Source: Beijerinckiaceae bacterium (GTDB lineage Bacteria; Pseudomonadota; Alphaproteobacteria; Rhizobiales; Beijerinckiaceae). Taken from it: 64,000 bases of DNA. The notes below the pieces were generated by a model that did not search any database, was not told where the DNA came from, and was given only the letters and a program-made list of their open reading frames with translations. Numbering within the stretch: the stretch's first letter is position 1; each line of letters starts with the position of its first letter. The stretch covers positions 1 to 64,000 of the forward strand of contig JAIELD010000011.1 of assembly GCA_019753285.1 (NCBI GenBank), written 5' to 3'. The position numbers and the translations under genes were made by a program. This document shows positions 50,437-62,137 of this stretch, in pieces.

Positions 50437-51984
50437 ATGAAGATCAAATTGTTCGGCGCGCTCGTCGCATCGTCGCTGCTGCTGGCCTCGCCGGTCATGG
50501 CGCAGAAGAAGTCGCTGGTGATCGGCATGGGCTCAGCCGATGCCGGCAAGCTCGACCCGCATCTAGCCTCGACGACGCCGGATAAAGGCCTGCTCAACTA
50601 TGTCTTCAACGGTCTCGTCCGTATCAAGCCCGGCGAGGCGAGCCCCGACTTCATCGAGCCGGACCTTGCCGAAAGCTGGACCTCCAATGCCAACGGCACC
50701 GAATGGACCTTCAAGATCCGCGCCGGCGTCCAGTGCCACCATAATTACGGGCCATTCACGGCGGAGGATGCCGCTTTCTCGCTGAAGCGGGCCGCGACCA
50801 AGACGACATCGTCCTATTCGGGCGACTTCGCCTCCGTGAGCAATGTCGAGGCGGTGGATCCGACGACGCTCAAGATCACGCTCAAGAACCCCGTCGCCGG
50901 CTTCCTCGGCTATGTCGCCAACATCAATGGCGGCAACATGGTCTGCAAGAAGGCCGCCGAGGAGATGGGCGAGAATTTCGGCAAGAAGCCGATCGGCACC
51001 GGGCCGTTCGAGTTCGCCGAATATCAGCCGCAGCAATATGTGAAGCTCGTCGCCAACAAGAAGTATTTCCGCGGCGCGCCGCAGCTCGAGGATATCACCT
51101 TCCGCTACATTCCGGCTGATTCCAGCCGCGACCTCGCCTTCCAGTCGGGCGAGCTCGACATGATCTACGGCAAGCAGGACCAGTCCTGGGTCGATCGCAC
51201 CTCCAAGCTTCCGGGCGTCAAGGTGAAGGCGATGGAGCCGGGCGAATTGTCCTCGCTCTATCTCAACATCCAGAGCAAGCCGCTCGACGACATCCGCGTC
51301 CGTCAGGCGATCGCGCATGCGATCGACCGCAAATCGATCGTGCAGTTCAAGGGCGCCGGCTCCTCGCGCGAGGCGGTCTCGGTCGTGCCGTCCGGCTATC
51401 TCGGCACGGATGAGAAGGCTCCGCTCTACGAGTTCGATCTCGCCAAGTCTAAGAAGCTCCTCGCCGATGCGGGCTACCCCAACGGCGTGACGATCAAGAC
51501 GATCCACACCACGCTCACCGGCATGCAGACGTTGATCGAGGCGGTGCAGGCGCAGCTTAAAAAGGCTGGCATCACGCTCGACATCGAGCTCGTCGAGCAT
51601 GCGACCTATCATTCGCAGATCCGCAAGGGCCTGTCGCAGGTGGTGCATTATCAAGCGGCCCGCTTTCCCGTCGCCGACGTTTACCTGACGCAGTTCTTCG
51701 ATTCCGCCTCGATCGTCGGCACGCCGACGGCGGTGACGAACTTCACGAACTGCAACGTGGCGGATGCCGAAATCCGCGCTGCGCGCATCGAAACCGATCC
51801 GGCGAAACAGAAGGCGCTCTGGAAGACGGCGCAGGAGAAACTCGTCAAGGAAGTCTGCGCGGTGCCGGTCTACGAGCAGCTCCAGCTCTGGGCCTGGAAG
51901 GACAATCTCGATCTCGGCTACGAGCTGCACGGCTCGTTGAACCTCTCGCCGGCAATCACCGAAAAGACCCGTTTCACGAAATGA
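50437..51984 (+). CDS. Dipeptide/opine-type ABC transporter substrate-binding protein
   Basis: The 515-residue family 5 binding protein has a signal peptide (MKIKLFGALVASSLLLASPV, cleavage at MAQ). Conserved features are GKLDPHLAS, LVRIKPGE, ESWTSNANGTEWTFKIRAGV, NGVTIKTIH and the C-terminal PVYEQLQLWAWKDNL. GGGGAAAG before the ATG at 50437 supports this start. Members carry peptides, opines, nickel or glutathione. It is followed by two permeases and a fused ATPase, and preceded by an SDR and a divergent amine oxidase, which hints at an amine or opine rather than peptides. Confidence 0.93.
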   Translation: MKIKLFGALVASSLLLASPVMAQKKSLVIGMGSADAGKLDPHLASTTPDKGLLNYVFNGLVRIKPGEASPDFIEPDLAESWTSNANGTEWTFKIRAGVQCHHNYGPFTAEDAAFSLKRAATKTTSSYSGDFASVSNVEAVDPTTLKITLKNPVAGFLGYVANINGGNMVCKKAAEEMGENFGKKPIGTGPFEFAEYQPQQYVKLVANKKYFRGAPQLEDITFRYIPADSSRDLAFQSGELDMIYGKQDQSWVDRTSKLPGVKVKAMEPGELSSLYLNIQSKPLDDIRVRQAIAHAIDRKSIVQFKGAGSSREAVSVVPSGYLGTDEKAPLYEFDLAKSKKLLADAGYPNGVTIKTIHTTLTGMQTLIEAVQAQLKKAGITLDIELVEHATYHSQIRKGLSQVVHYQAARFPVADVYLTQFFDSASIVGTPTAVTNFTNCNVADAEIRAARIETDPAKQKALWKTAQEKLVKEVCAVPVYEQLQLWAWKDNLDLGYELHGSLNLSPAITEKTRFTK

Positions 51985-51990
51985 CACCTG

Positions 51991-52016
51991 GCTGGCCGGC
52001 TCTGCCGGCCGGCTTT
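51991..52016 (+). terminator. Hairpin attenuator between binding-protein and permease genes
   Basis: GCTGGCCGGC (51991-52000), loop TCT, and GCCGGCCGGC (52004-52013) form a 10-bp stem with one G-T wobble, followed by TTT. The short T run suggests partial termination, which would give more binding protein than permease, as is usual in such operons. Confidence 0.5.
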
Positions 52017-52044
52017 CGTGAGGCTCCATGACCGCCGCCCCTGA

Positions 52045-52983
52045 ATGACCGCATTCCTGATCAGACGCCTGGGCTTTGCGCTCATCACGCTTTTTGCCGT
52101 GCTGACGCTCGTCTTCGTGCTGGTGCGGATCGTGCCCGGCGACCCGGCGCAGGTCATTCTCGGCGATCAGGCGAGCCGCGAGGCGATCGAGGCCCTGCGC
52201 GAGCGGCTCGGCCTCAACCTGCCGCTGCACCAGCAATACGCCGTCTTCCTCTGGGGCGCGCTCAAGGGCGATTGGGGCGTGTCGATGATCAGCGGGCGCC
52301 CGGTGATCCAGGAGGTGCTGAATGTGCTCCCCTGGACGATCGAGCTGACGCTGCTCTCGCTCGTCATGGGCATCGCGGTCGGCGTGCCGCTCGGGGTGGC
52401 GGCGGCCGTGCGCCGCAACCGCTTCACCGATTATGCGGCCCGCATCGGCTCGCTGCTGGGTCTATCCTTCCCGCCCTTCGTCTCGGCGCTGCTGCTGTTG
52501 CTCGCCTTCGCGATCGGGCTCAGATGGTTTCCGGTCATCAGCGGCGGGCGCGGCAGTTTTGATGCCTGGTACCAGTCGATCACCCTGCCTGCGATCAATC
52601 TCGGCATCATCAGCGCCGCCTACATCACCCGCGTGACGCGCTCGGCGATGCTGGAGGTGCTGCAGGAGGATTATGTCCGCACCGCGCGGGCAAAGGGCGT
52701 GCCCTGGGTCGTGGTCGTGTGGCGACATGCGCTGCGCAATGCGCTCATCCCGGTCATTACGATCATCGGGCTCTATCTCGGCATTCTCATCGGCAATTCG
52801 GTGCTGACCGAGATCGTGTTCAGCCGGCCGGGCCTCGGCAAGCTGATCATCGGCGCGCTCAACCAGCGCGATTACCCGATGCTGCAGGGCATGATGGTCA
52901 TCTACACGCTCGTCGTCGTCGTGGTGAATCTTGCAACCGACATCGCCTATGGCATCGCCGATCCGAGGGTGAAGTTCCAATGA
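52045..52983 (+). CDS. Dipeptide-type ABC transporter permease, DppB-like
   Basis: The 312-residue inner-membrane protein begins MTAFLIRRLGFALITLFAVL, typical of DppB, with RIVPGDPAQ and GLNLPLHQQY in the first periplasmic loop and the EAA loop EVLQEDYVRTARAKGVPWVVVVWRHALRNALIPV. It overlaps the next permease by four bases. It lies about 60 bp past the binding-protein gene behind a hairpin. Confidence 0.95.
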   Translation: MTAFLIRRLGFALITLFAVLTLVFVLVRIVPGDPAQVILGDQASREAIEALRERLGLNLPLHQQYAVFLWGALKGDWGVSMISGRPVIQEVLNVLPWTIELTLLSLVMGIAVGVPLGVAAAVRRNRFTDYAARIGSLLGLSFPPFVSALLLLLAFAIGLRWFPVISGGRGSFDAWYQSITLPAINLGIISAAYITRVTRSAMLEVLQEDYVRTARAKGVPWVVVVWRHALRNALIPVITIIGLYLGILIGNSVLTEIVFSRPGLGKLIIGALNQRDYPMLQGMMVIYTLVVVVVNLATDIAYGIADPRVKFQ

Positions 52984-53882
52984 CGGACACGCTCGCCACA
53001 TCGCCCGGCCCATCACCGCCACGCCGCTCGCCGGCGCTCTATCTCTGGCGTTCGGTGCTGAGCGCCTTCAACGCCAACAAGACGTCCTGGGTCGGGCTCG
53101 TCATCTTTCTCATCGTCGTGGTGCTTGCGATCCTCGCGCCCCTCATCGCGCCGCAAGACCCACTGGAGCAGAACGTGCTCGAGCGGCTGAAGCCGCCTTC
53201 GGCCGAGTTCTGGTTTGGCACCGACAATTTCGGCCGCGATATCCTCTCGCGTCTGCTGGTGGGTGCGCGCATCTCGCTCGTCATCGGCATCGCCTCCACC
53301 CTGCTCGCCATGATCGGCGGCTCGATCATCGGCATGTTCGCAGGCTGGCGCGGCGGGAGAATCGACACGATCATCATGCAGGTGATGGACATCCTGCTCG
53401 CCTTTCCCTCGCTCATCCTCGGCCTCATCATCGTTGCGATGCTGGGGCCGTCGCTGCTCAACATCATCGTCGCCATCGCACTGACCTCGATTCCGCCCTT
53501 CGCCCGCATCGCGAGAGCGCCGACCATAGCTATGAAGGAGAGGGAGTTCGTGGATGCCTGCCGGGCGCTCGGCTTCTCAGATCTGCGCATCCTCGCCGGC
53601 CACATCCTGCCAAACATATTGCCGGAGATCCTGGTGATGGGCTCGCTCTGGATGGCGAACGCCATCCGCACCGAGGCCTCGCTCGCCTTCATCGGTCTTG
53701 GGGTCAAGCCGCCGACGCCGACCTGGGGCGGCATGATCCGCGAGGGTTTCGAGAACATCCTCGACAGCTCCTGGCTGGTGCTTGCGCCGAGCGCCGCGAT
53801 CCTCATCGTCGTGTTTGCGCTCAACCTGCTCGGCGACGGGCTGCGCGACGCGATCGACCCCAAGCTGAAGGGCGAGGGATGA
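52980..53882 (+). CDS. Dipeptide-type ABC transporter permease, DppC-like
   Basis: The 300-residue partner permease has the DppC hallmarks [33 protein letters not shown] and the EAA loop [24 protein letters not shown], ending [17 protein letters not shown]. The ATG at 52980 overlaps the DppB-like stop. The frame is open upstream inside the previous gene, but the conserved N-terminus starts here. Its stop overlaps the ATPase start. Confidence 0.95.
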   Translation: MTDTLATSPGPSPPRRSPALYLWRSVLSAFNANKTSWVGLVIFLIVVVLAILAPLIAPQDPLEQNVLERLKPPSAEFWFGTDNFGRDILSRLLVGARISLVIGIASTLLAMIGGSIIGMFAGWRGGRIDTIIMQVMDILLAFPSLILGLIIVAMLGPSLLNIIVAIALTSIPPFARIARAPTIAMKEREFVDACRALGFSDLRILAGHILPNILPEILVMGSLWMANAIRTEASLAFIGLGVKPPTPTWGGMIREGFENILDSSWLVLAPSAAILIVVFALNLLGDGLRDAIDPKLKGEG

Positions 53883-55690
53883 GCGTGGAGAGCGTCCTTT
53901 CAGTCCGCGACCTGACGACCTCGTTCAGGGTCGACGGCCAGTGGCGCAGTGTCGTCCAGAAACTCTCCTTCGATGTCGGCCGGCACGAGACGGTGGCGAT
54001 CGTCGGCGAATCGGGCTCGGGCAAGAGTGTGACCGCGCTTTCCGCCATGCGGCTGCTGCCTGCCGCCAACAGCCGGACCGAGGGCGAGATCCTGTTCGAG
54101 GGGCGCAACCTCCTCGCGCTGCCGGAAGACGAGATGCGGAGTCTGCGCGGCAACCGCATGGCGATGATCTTCCAGGAGCCGATGACAAGCCTCAACCCGG
54201 TGCTCACCATCGGCTTCCAGCTCGCAGAAACGCTTCGCTACCATCGCGGCCTGAAACGCGAGGCAGCCCGCGCCGAGACGCTGCGCATCCTCGATCGTGT
54301 GCGCATCCCGAGCGCCGCCTCGCGCATCGATCAATTTCCGCACCAGATGTCCGGCGGCATGCGCCAGCGGGTGATGATCGCGATGAGCCTTGCCTGCAGG
54401 CCGCAGCTTCTCATTGCCGACGAGCCGACCACCGCGCTCGACGTGACCATTCAGGCCGAGGTGCTCGAGCTCATCAAGCTGCTGCAGGAAGAGGAGGGCA
54501 TGTCGGTCGTCTTCATCACGCACGATATGGGCGTGGTTGCGGAAACCGCCGACCGCGTGATCGTGATGCTGAAGGGCCGCAAGATCGAAGAGGGGCGAAC
54601 GGAAGAGATTTTCCACGTTCCGGCCGCACCCTACACCCGCGCGCTCCTGGCCGCCGTGCCCCGGCTCGGCGCGATGCGCGGCAAGCCGCTGCCGGAACCG
54701 TTCGCGATCGTTGACCCGGCGTCGGGGGAGCCTGAGCCTCAGCCCATGATCAATCTCTCGGTCGACGCCAGCGCGCCGCCGCTTCTTCAGGTCTCCAATC
54801 TGGTGACGCGCTTCGAGGTCCGCGCCGGATTGTTCTCCAAGGTCATCGCCCGCGTCCATGCGGTCGAGAACGTTTCATTCGATTTGCAGCCTGGCGAGAC
54901 CCTGGCGCTGGTCGGCGAATCCGGCTGCGGCAAGTCGACGACCGGCCGCTCCATTCTCAGGCTGCTGGAGCCGCTCGAAGGCGTCGTCCGCTTCGAGGGC
55001 GAGGACATCCGTGCGATGGGCAAGGATGCGCTGCGCCAGATGCGCCACCGCATGCAGATGATCTTCCAGGACCCGTTCGCCAGCCTCAATCCGCGCAAGA
55101 CGGTCGGCCGCGCCATCGCCGAGCCGATCGTCGTGCATGGGCTTGCGAGCCCGTCCGAGGCGGAGCATCGCGTCGCCGAACTGCTGCGCCGCGTCGGCCT
55201 GCTGCCGGAAATGGCGCAGCGTTTTCCGCATGAGTTTTCCGGCGGTCAACGGCAGCGCGTCTGCATTGCCCGCGCGCTGGCGCTGAACCCGAAGCTGATC
55301 GTCGCCGACGAGGCGGTCTCGGCGCTCGATGTCTCGATCAAGGCGCAGGTCGTTAACCTGCTTATGGAGCTGCAGGCCGAGATGGGTCTTTCCTATCTCT
55401 TCATCTCGCACGACATGGCAGTGGTCGAGCGGGTCAGCCACCGCATCGCGGTGATGTATCTTGGCGAGATCGTCGAGATCGGCCCGCGCGATGCCATCAT
55501 CAACGCCCCGGCCCATGACTATACGAGGAAGCTGCTCGCCGCCGTGCCGGTGCCGGACCCCTCGCGCCGCTCGGCGCGGCGCGGCCTGTCGGTGACGGAG
55601 CTTCCGACCGCGATGCGCCCGGCTGACTATGTTCACCCGGTGCGCGAGTGGCGAGACCTTGGCGGCGGGCACATGGTCATGCAATCGTGA
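53879..55690 (+). CDS. Fused dual ATP-binding protein of dipeptide-type ABC transporter (DppDF fusion)
   Basis: The 603-residue protein carries two complete ATPase domains in one chain. The first (about 1-270) has [31 protein letters not shown] and [14 protein letters not shown]. The second (about 300-590) has [32 protein letters not shown] and [13 protein letters not shown]; the last has Ala where most have Glu-Pro (DEAV rather than DEPV), which is a common variant in the DppF half. One gene thus serves both sites. It overlaps the preceding permease by four bases. Confidence 0.95.
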   Translation: MSVESVLSVRDLTTSFRVDGQWRSVVQKLSFDVGRHETVAIVGESGSGKSVTALSAMRLLPAANSRTEGEILFEGRNLLALPEDEMRSLRGNRMAMIFQEPMTSLNPVLTIGFQLAETLRYHRGLKREAARAETLRILDRVRIPSAASRIDQFPHQMSGGMRQRVMIAMSLACRPQLLIADEPTTALDVTIQAEVLELIKLLQEEEGMSVVFITHDMGVVAETADRVIVMLKGRKIEEGRTEEIFHVPAAPYTRALLAAVPRLGAMRGKPLPEPFAIVDPASGEPEPQPMINLSVDASAPPLLQVSNLVTRFEVRAGLFSKVIARVHAVENVSFDLQPGETLALVGESGCGKSTTGRSILRLLEPLEGVVRFEGEDIRAMGKDALRQMRHRMQMIFQDPFASLNPRKTVGRAIAEPIVVHGLASPSEAEHRVAELLRRVGLLPEMAQRFPHEFSGGQRQRVCIARALALNPKLIVADEAVSALDVSIKAQVVNLLMELQAEMGLSYLFISHDMAVVERVSHRIAVMYLGEIVEIGPRDAIINAPAHDYTRKLLAAVPVPDPSRRSARRGLSVTELPTAMRPADYVHPVREWRDLGGGHMVMQS

Positions 55691-55738
55691 GCTCGCGCCG
55701 TTAAGACTCCATTGCCGCCAACCGTCGAGGAGACCGCG

Positions 55739-56194
55739 ATGCTCGTTCTTGCCTTCCTGATCGGCGTGGTCGCCGGCATGCGGACCTTGATGGCACCAAC
55801 CGCCATCGCCTTTGCCGCGACGCTTGGAAAGCTCCAGCTCGACGGAAGCTGGCTTGCGTTCTTTGCCTCGCGCTACACGCCGTGGATCGCGACGTTCTTG
55901 GCGCTGGGCGAACTTTACACTGACAAGCTGCCGACGACGCCGAGCCGAAAGGTGCCGGTACAATTCGCGGCGCGGCTCGTCAGCGGCGGGCTGTCCGGCG
56001 CGGCGATCGGGTTGTCCGCAGGCTCGCTCTGGAGCGGCCTTGCGCTCGGCGTCGCCGGGGCGCTGGTCGGCACGTTCGCCGGCTCCGCCGCACGCGGTCG
56101 GATGGCTGCGGCGTTCGGCAATGACCGCCCCGCCGCCTTCATCGAGGACGCCGTGGCCATCATCGGCGCGATCGTCATCGTGGTGTTGCTGTGA
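55739..56194 (+). CDS. DUF4126-type small membrane protein
   Basis: The 151-residue protein is hydrophobic, with about four transmembrane segments (MLVLAFLIGVVAGMRTLMAP at the start; EDAVAIIGAIVIVVLL at the end) and several small glycine-rich stretches. It fits DUF4126-like membrane proteins of unknown function by size and the GMRT and LAPTA-type start. The stop overlaps the GTG start of the next flavoprotein gene, suggesting co-translation, but I cannot infer a shared task. Confidence 0.75.
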   Translation: MLVLAFLIGVVAGMRTLMAPTAIAFAATLGKLQLDGSWLAFFASRYTPWIATFLALGELYTDKLPTTPSRKVPVQFAARLVSGGLSGAAIGLSAGSLWSGLALGVAGALVGTFAGSAARGRMAAAFGNDRPAAFIEDAVAIIGAIVIVVLL

Positions 56195-57573
56195 GCCGGT
56201 CGTTCGACGCCATCATCGTGGGCGCGGGGCAGGCAGGGCCGGCGCTTGCCGGCCGGCTGACTGCTGCCGGTATGCAGGTCGCGCTCATCGAGCGCAAGCT
56301 CGTCGGCGGCACCTGCGTCAACACCGGCTGCATGCCGACGAAGGCGCTCGTCGCCAGCGCCTACGCAGCGCATCTCGCTCGCCGCGCAGCCGACTTCGGC
56401 GTGAGTACGGGCGCGGTCGGCATCGACATGAAGGCGGTTACGGCCCGCGCCCATGCCGTGACGATGAAAGCGCGCACCGGCAATGAAACCTGGCTCGCCG
56501 GTATGAAGGGCATGACCTTCATGCGCGGCCATGCCCGTTTCACCGGCCCGCGCTCCATCACGGTCAATGGCGAAACGCTCTGCGCGCCGCGCATCTTCCT
56601 CAATGTCGGCGGCCGCGCAAGCGTACCCGACATGCCGGGAGTGAAGGACATTCCCTATCTCGACAACACGGACATCGTCGCGCTCGACGTGGTGCCGGAG
56701 CACCTCGTCGTTGTCGGCGGCAGCTATATCGGTCTTGAATTCGCGCAGATGTATCGCCGCTTCGGCGCGGAGGTGACGGTGGTCGAGCGTGGCGAGAGGC
56801 TGATCGCCCGCGAGGATCCCGACATCTCGGATGCCGTGCGCCAGATCCTTGAGGATGAGGGCATCGCGATCAGGACCGGCGCGGACTGCATCGGCTTTGC
56901 CCGCCATGAACGCGGCGTGGCGGTCTCGGTCAATTGTGCAGCCGGCGAACCCGCCATCATCGGCAGCCATGTGCTGCTGGCGGTCGGCCGCCGGCCCAAC
57001 ACCGACGACCTCGGGCTCGACGCTGCCGGCATCAAGACCGATGCGCGCGGCTACATCACGGTGGACGACCGGCTGGAGACCAATGTCGAGGGTGTCTATG
57101 CGCTCGGCGACTGCAACGGGCGCGGTGCGTTCACGCACACGGCCTACAATGATTTCGAGATCGTCGCCGCCAACCTGCTCGACGGTGAGAACCGCAAGGT
57201 GAGCGAGCGCATTGCCGGCTATGCGCTTTACATCGATCCGCCGCTCGGGCGTGTCGGCCTCACCGAGGCACATGCGAGGGCGAGGGTCCGGAACCCTCTC
57301 GTCTCGGTCCGCCCGATGACGCGCGTCGGTCGCGCGGTCGAGAAGGGCGAGACCAAGGGCTTCATGAAGATCGTGGCCGATGGCGACACGCGTCGCATTC
57401 TCGGCGCCGCCTTTCTCGGCACCGGAGGTGACGAGGCGATCCACGGCGTGCTGGACATGATGAATGTCGGCGCTTCGCTTGATGCGCTTCGCTGGGCGGT
57501 GCCGATCCACCCGACCGTATCGGAACTCATTCCGACCATTCTGCTCGGCCTCAAACCGGCTCCCGAGCACTGA
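56191..57573 (+). CDS. Pyridine nucleotide-disulfide oxidoreductase, mercuric-reductase-like
   Basis: The 460-residue class I flavoprotein disulfide reductase has GAGQAGPALAGRLTAAG, the redox-active GGTCVNTGCMPTKAL, NAD(P) motif VVGGSYIGLEFAQMYRRFG and the C-terminal dimer motif AVPIHPTVSEL with the active His. It lacks the N-terminal metal-binding domain and the C-terminal vicinal cysteines that mark true MerA, so mercury reduction is not supported. It starts at GTG, overlapping the DUF4126 gene, and its 3' end overlaps oxyR by 23 bp on the other strand. Substrate unknown; perhaps a thiol or quinone stress enzyme. Confidence 0.9.
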   Translation: MSRSFDAIIVGAGQAGPALAGRLTAAGMQVALIERKLVGGTCVNTGCMPTKALVASAYAAHLARRAADFGVSTGAVGIDMKAVTARAHAVTMKARTGNETWLAGMKGMTFMRGHARFTGPRSITVNGETLCAPRIFLNVGGRASVPDMPGVKDIPYLDNTDIVALDVVPEHLVVVGGSYIGLEFAQMYRRFGAEVTVVERGERLIAREDPDISDAVRQILEDEGIAIRTGADCIGFARHERGVAVSVNCAAGEPAIIGSHVLLAVGRRPNTDDLGLDAAGIKTDARGYITVDDRLETNVEGVYALGDCNGRGAFTHTAYNDFEIVAANLLDGENRKVSERIAGYALYIDPPLGRVGLTEAHARARVRNPLVSVRPMTRVGRAVEKGETKGFMKIVADGDTRRILGAAFLGTGGDEAIHGVLDMMNVGASLDALRWAVPIHPTVSELIPTILLGLKPAPEH

Positions 57574-58507
57574 AAGACGATGCCCGCTCATGCGCGGCCT
57601 CCTGGTGCGACTGGCGCAGCGTGTCCGCCGAGCGGCGCACGACTTCTGAGATGGCGAGCAACTGCTTTGCGAGCGGGCTCGTCCTGCGCCAGACCATGCC
57701 GATCGTTCGCGACGGCTTGGGCGTCCGGAAACGCGCGAGCGAGACGGCCGCCGAGCGCGTTTCGACGGCTACAGCCATCTCGGGGATGAGCGTCACGCCG
57801 ATGCCGGCGCTCACCATCTGGACCAGCGTGGTGAGGGAGCTGCCATGCATCAACTCGCGCGGCGGGCTGGGGCTCATGTTGCAGAACGCCAGAGCCTGAT
57901 CGCGAAAGCAATGGCCCTCTTCCAGCAGCAGGAGGCGCATGGCGCGCAGCGCCTCGCCGCTCGGCACCGGCTTGCCTGCATCCTCCGCCGGCCGCACCAG
58001 CACGAACTCTTCGGAAAAGAGCGCGATCTCGGTAAGGGACGGTTCGGAGACCGGCAGGGCGACGATCGCCGTCTCCAACCTGCCCTCGCGCACCTCCTCG
58101 ATGAGGCGGGGCGTCATCGCCTCGCGGACATGAATATCGAGACCGTCGTGAAGCCGCGAGAGCTCGCCGAGAATCGTCGGCAGCAGATAGGGCGCGATCG
58201 TCGGGATCACGCCGATGCCGAGCCGGCCGCTGAGGCCTTCCCGTGAGGCGCGGGCCATGTCGAAGAGTTCATCGACGGAACGGAGGATATCACGGCAGCG
58301 GAGTGCGAAATCCTCGCCGAAGCTGGTGAGGCGCACCTGTTTCGGGCCGCGTTCGAACAAGCTCGTGCCGAGCGCCTCCTCCATTTCCCTGATCTGGACG
58401 GACAGCGCCGGCTGCGAAATGGAGCACGCATCGGCGGCGCGGCCGAAATGTCCGTGCCTGGCCAGCGCCTCGAAATAGCGAAGCTGTTTCAGCGTCAGGT
58501 TTGTCAT
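57551..58507 (-). CDS. oxyR: Hydrogen peroxide-sensing LysR-type activator OxyR
   Basis: The 318-residue LysR protein has the HTH FGRAADACSISQPALSVQIR. In the sensor domain, GHCFRDQALAFC gives Cys200 and Cys209, with the same spacing as the Cys199/Cys208 peroxide-sensing pair of E. coli OxyR. The divergent neighbour is katG, the classic OxyR target in this group. The ATG at 58507 lies at the edge of a predicted OxyR site. The 3' end overlaps the flavoprotein gene tail-to-tail by 23 bp. Confidence 0.95.
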   Translation of the reverse strand: MTNLTLKQLRYFEALARHGHFGRAADACSISQPALSVQIREMEEALGTSLFERGPKQVRLTSFGEDFALRCRDILRSVDELFDMARASREGLSGRLGIGVIPTIAPYLLPTILGELSRLHDGLDIHVREAMTPRLIEEVREGRLETAIVALPVSEPSLTEIALFSEEFVLVRPAEDAGKPVPSGEALRAMRLLLLEEGHCFRDQALAFCNMSPSPPRELMHGSSLTTLVQMVSAGIGVTLIPEMAVAVETRSAAVSLARFRTPKPSRTIGMVWRRTSPLAKQLLAISEVVRRSADTLRQSHQEAAHERASSFSAREPV

Positions 58508-58542
58508 AACCTTAAACTATCGCAACAATCAGAAAATACAAA
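58506..58542. promoter_or_regulatory. Candidate OxyR binding site in the oxyR-katG interval
   Basis: ATAA-N7-CTAT at 58506-58520 matches the ATAG-N7-CTAT half-operator at 7 of 8 defined bases. Twenty-two base pairs on, ATCA-N7-CAAA (58528-58542) is a weaker second half. Position between divergent oxyR and katG fits dual control. The 231-bp interval holds no other gene. Confidence 0.4.
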
Positions 58543-58612
58543 TTAAGGTAATGGAACTTTGTGCTAGAGATAATGCAACGCCCGCGAAAACCGTCACACG
58601 CCAAGTTTATGA

Positions 58613-60949
<2,337 letters not shown>

Positions 60950-61042
60950 CGCACCTGCCGATGTCGGGCGGCCGGCTTGAGCCGCGCCGCCCGCATCCTC
61001 CCGCAGCGCCGATAGCCGCCACTGCGCTAGCGGGCGCGGAGC

Positions 61043-61612
61043 TTATCTGATGCCCTTGGCGACGAGCCGCGCCGCATCGGCGATCTCCTCGCTCGTCGCC
61101 GGGTCGTTCACTGCGCGCGCCATCGTGACCGCGCCGGTCAACAGCGCCAGCAGCGCGATCGCTTTGACGCGGCGCTCCTCTTCGCTCCCCTCGAGCCCTG
61201 CCGCCGTCGCGGTGATGATGTCGCCAAGCTCCCGCTCATAGGCGGCGCGCACCTCCGCATCCGAGCGGGCGACCTCGCCCGTCAGGCTCTGCAGCGTGCA
61301 GCTTCCGGCCATGTCGACCGTTCGCCGGTCACCGAGATAGAAATCGATGAACATCTCGCGCCACGCCGCGCCATGTGTGGCCGTCATCGTCTCAATGTGC
61401 CGACGGACACCTTGCAGGCCGGTGATCACCGCCTCGCGAAACACGGCCGCCTTCGACTTGAAATGCGCGTAGAACGCGCCCGAGGTGACGCCCGCCTCCT
61501 TTGCCAGCGCATCGACCCCGACGCCGCCATAACCATGGCTGCGGAACCCGCGGCCGGCTCCTTCCAGGATGCGGGACCGGCTTTCCTCCTTGCGTGGTGA
61601 GACGTTCGACAT
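61043..61612 (-). CDS. TetR-family repressor
   Basis: The 189-residue protein has the HTH VGVDALAKEAGVTSGAFYAHFKSKAAVF and a C-terminal ligand domain with the GSCTLQSLTGEVARSDAEVR stretch found in a subgroup of such repressors. Two perfect ATAACGATCGTTAT palindromes lie 20-59 bp upstream, in the divergent region facing the tautomerase/hydrolase genes, so autoregulation and control of those genes are likely. The inducer is not evident; electrophilic or chlorinated compounds fit the neighbours. Confidence 0.93.
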   Translation of the reverse strand: MSNVSPRKEESRSRILEGAGRGFRSHGYGGVGVDALAKEAGVTSGAFYAHFKSKAAVFREAVITGLQGVRRHIETMTATHGAAWREMFIDFYLGDRRTVDMAGSCTLQSLTGEVARSDAEVRAAYERELGDIITATAAGLEGSEEERRVKAIALLALLTGAVTMARAVNDPATSEEIADAARLVAKGIR

Positions 61613-61631
61613 GGCTGATTCCAGAATATTT

Positions 61632-61671
61632 ATAACGATCGTTATGTAAGTCTTTCCATAACGATCGTTAT
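61632..61671. promoter_or_regulatory. Two tandem perfect TetR operators
   Basis: ATAACGATCGTTAT occurs twice without a mismatch, at 61632-61645 and 61658-61671; each is a perfect 14-bp palindrome. The centres are 26 bp apart, about two and a half helical turns. They sit just upstream of the divergent tetR gene and the genes to the right. Confidence 0.88.
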
Positions 61672-61726
61672 ATGACGAGCGTCACGTCCACGCAAGGACG
61701 GCGATTTCAATCCCGAGGAGGCCGCC

Positions 61727-61876
61727 ATGGCCAAGGCTTTCGTTTTCAGAACTGCAGCTCGCCATCCGCTTTGCCGACTATCCGGCGCTCGATCTCGACA
61801 CGCTCATCCGCGAGCCGCCGGGCGTCCGCTCATAACGAGGATATCCAGCATGCCCATCACCACTCAGTCGACGTAG
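61727..61876 (+). pseudogene. Likely decayed coding remnants downstream of the TetR operators
   Basis: A good ribosome site (GAGGAGGCCGCC) precedes ATG 61727, whose frame starts MAKAFVFRTAA, like small oxidoreductases, then becomes arginine-rich and non-protein-like, ending at 61876. Another frame in the same stretch reads SELQLAIRFADYPALDLDTL and stops at 61835, looking like a genuine C-terminus. A second site (GAGGATATCCAGC) precedes ATG 61850, giving only MPITTQST then stop. The pattern suggests genes reduced by deletion or frameshift; the parent families are uncertain. Confidence 0.35.
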
Positions 61877-61892
61877 GGCGTTGGTCGGACAG

Positions 61893-62081
61893 ATGCTCCC
61901 TTCCAGGATCACCCAACCCATCAGCGGGCGCGAAGCGACCCTGCTCACCGTTTTCGCGATCGCCGCCAGCATTGCGACCGTCGGCGCGATCGAAGCCTTC
62001 AGCATAATCCATCCGGCCAAAGCCGAAGCGGCCGAAGCAGGGCCGTACGATGAGCCCGAGACGTTCGAGCTCGTGTTTTGA
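61893..62081 (+). CDS. Small hypothetical membrane protein
   Basis: This 62-residue frame begins MLPSRITQPISGREATLLTV, has one hydrophobic segment (LLTVFAIAASIATVGAIEAF) and an acidic tail ending ETFELVF. It could be a real single-span peptide; a TTG at 61881 would add four residues. The codon pattern is GC-rich like the neighbours. I do not recognise a family. It lies inside the apparently decayed stretch, 56 bp before the hydrolase gene, so it may instead be a remnant. Confidence 0.4.
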   Translation: MLPSRITQPISGREATLLTVFAIAASIATVGAIEAFSIIHPAKAEAAEAGPYDEPETFELVF

Positions 62082-62137
62082 AACAAGTCCGGCGCGCTGC
62101 TTCTGCGCGGCCCGAGCCAACACAAGAGGATCATATC

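Noticed and set aside
56191-57573. Mercuric reductase merA
   Set aside because: No N-terminal metal-binding domain, no C-terminal Cys-Cys pair and no other mer gene nearby.
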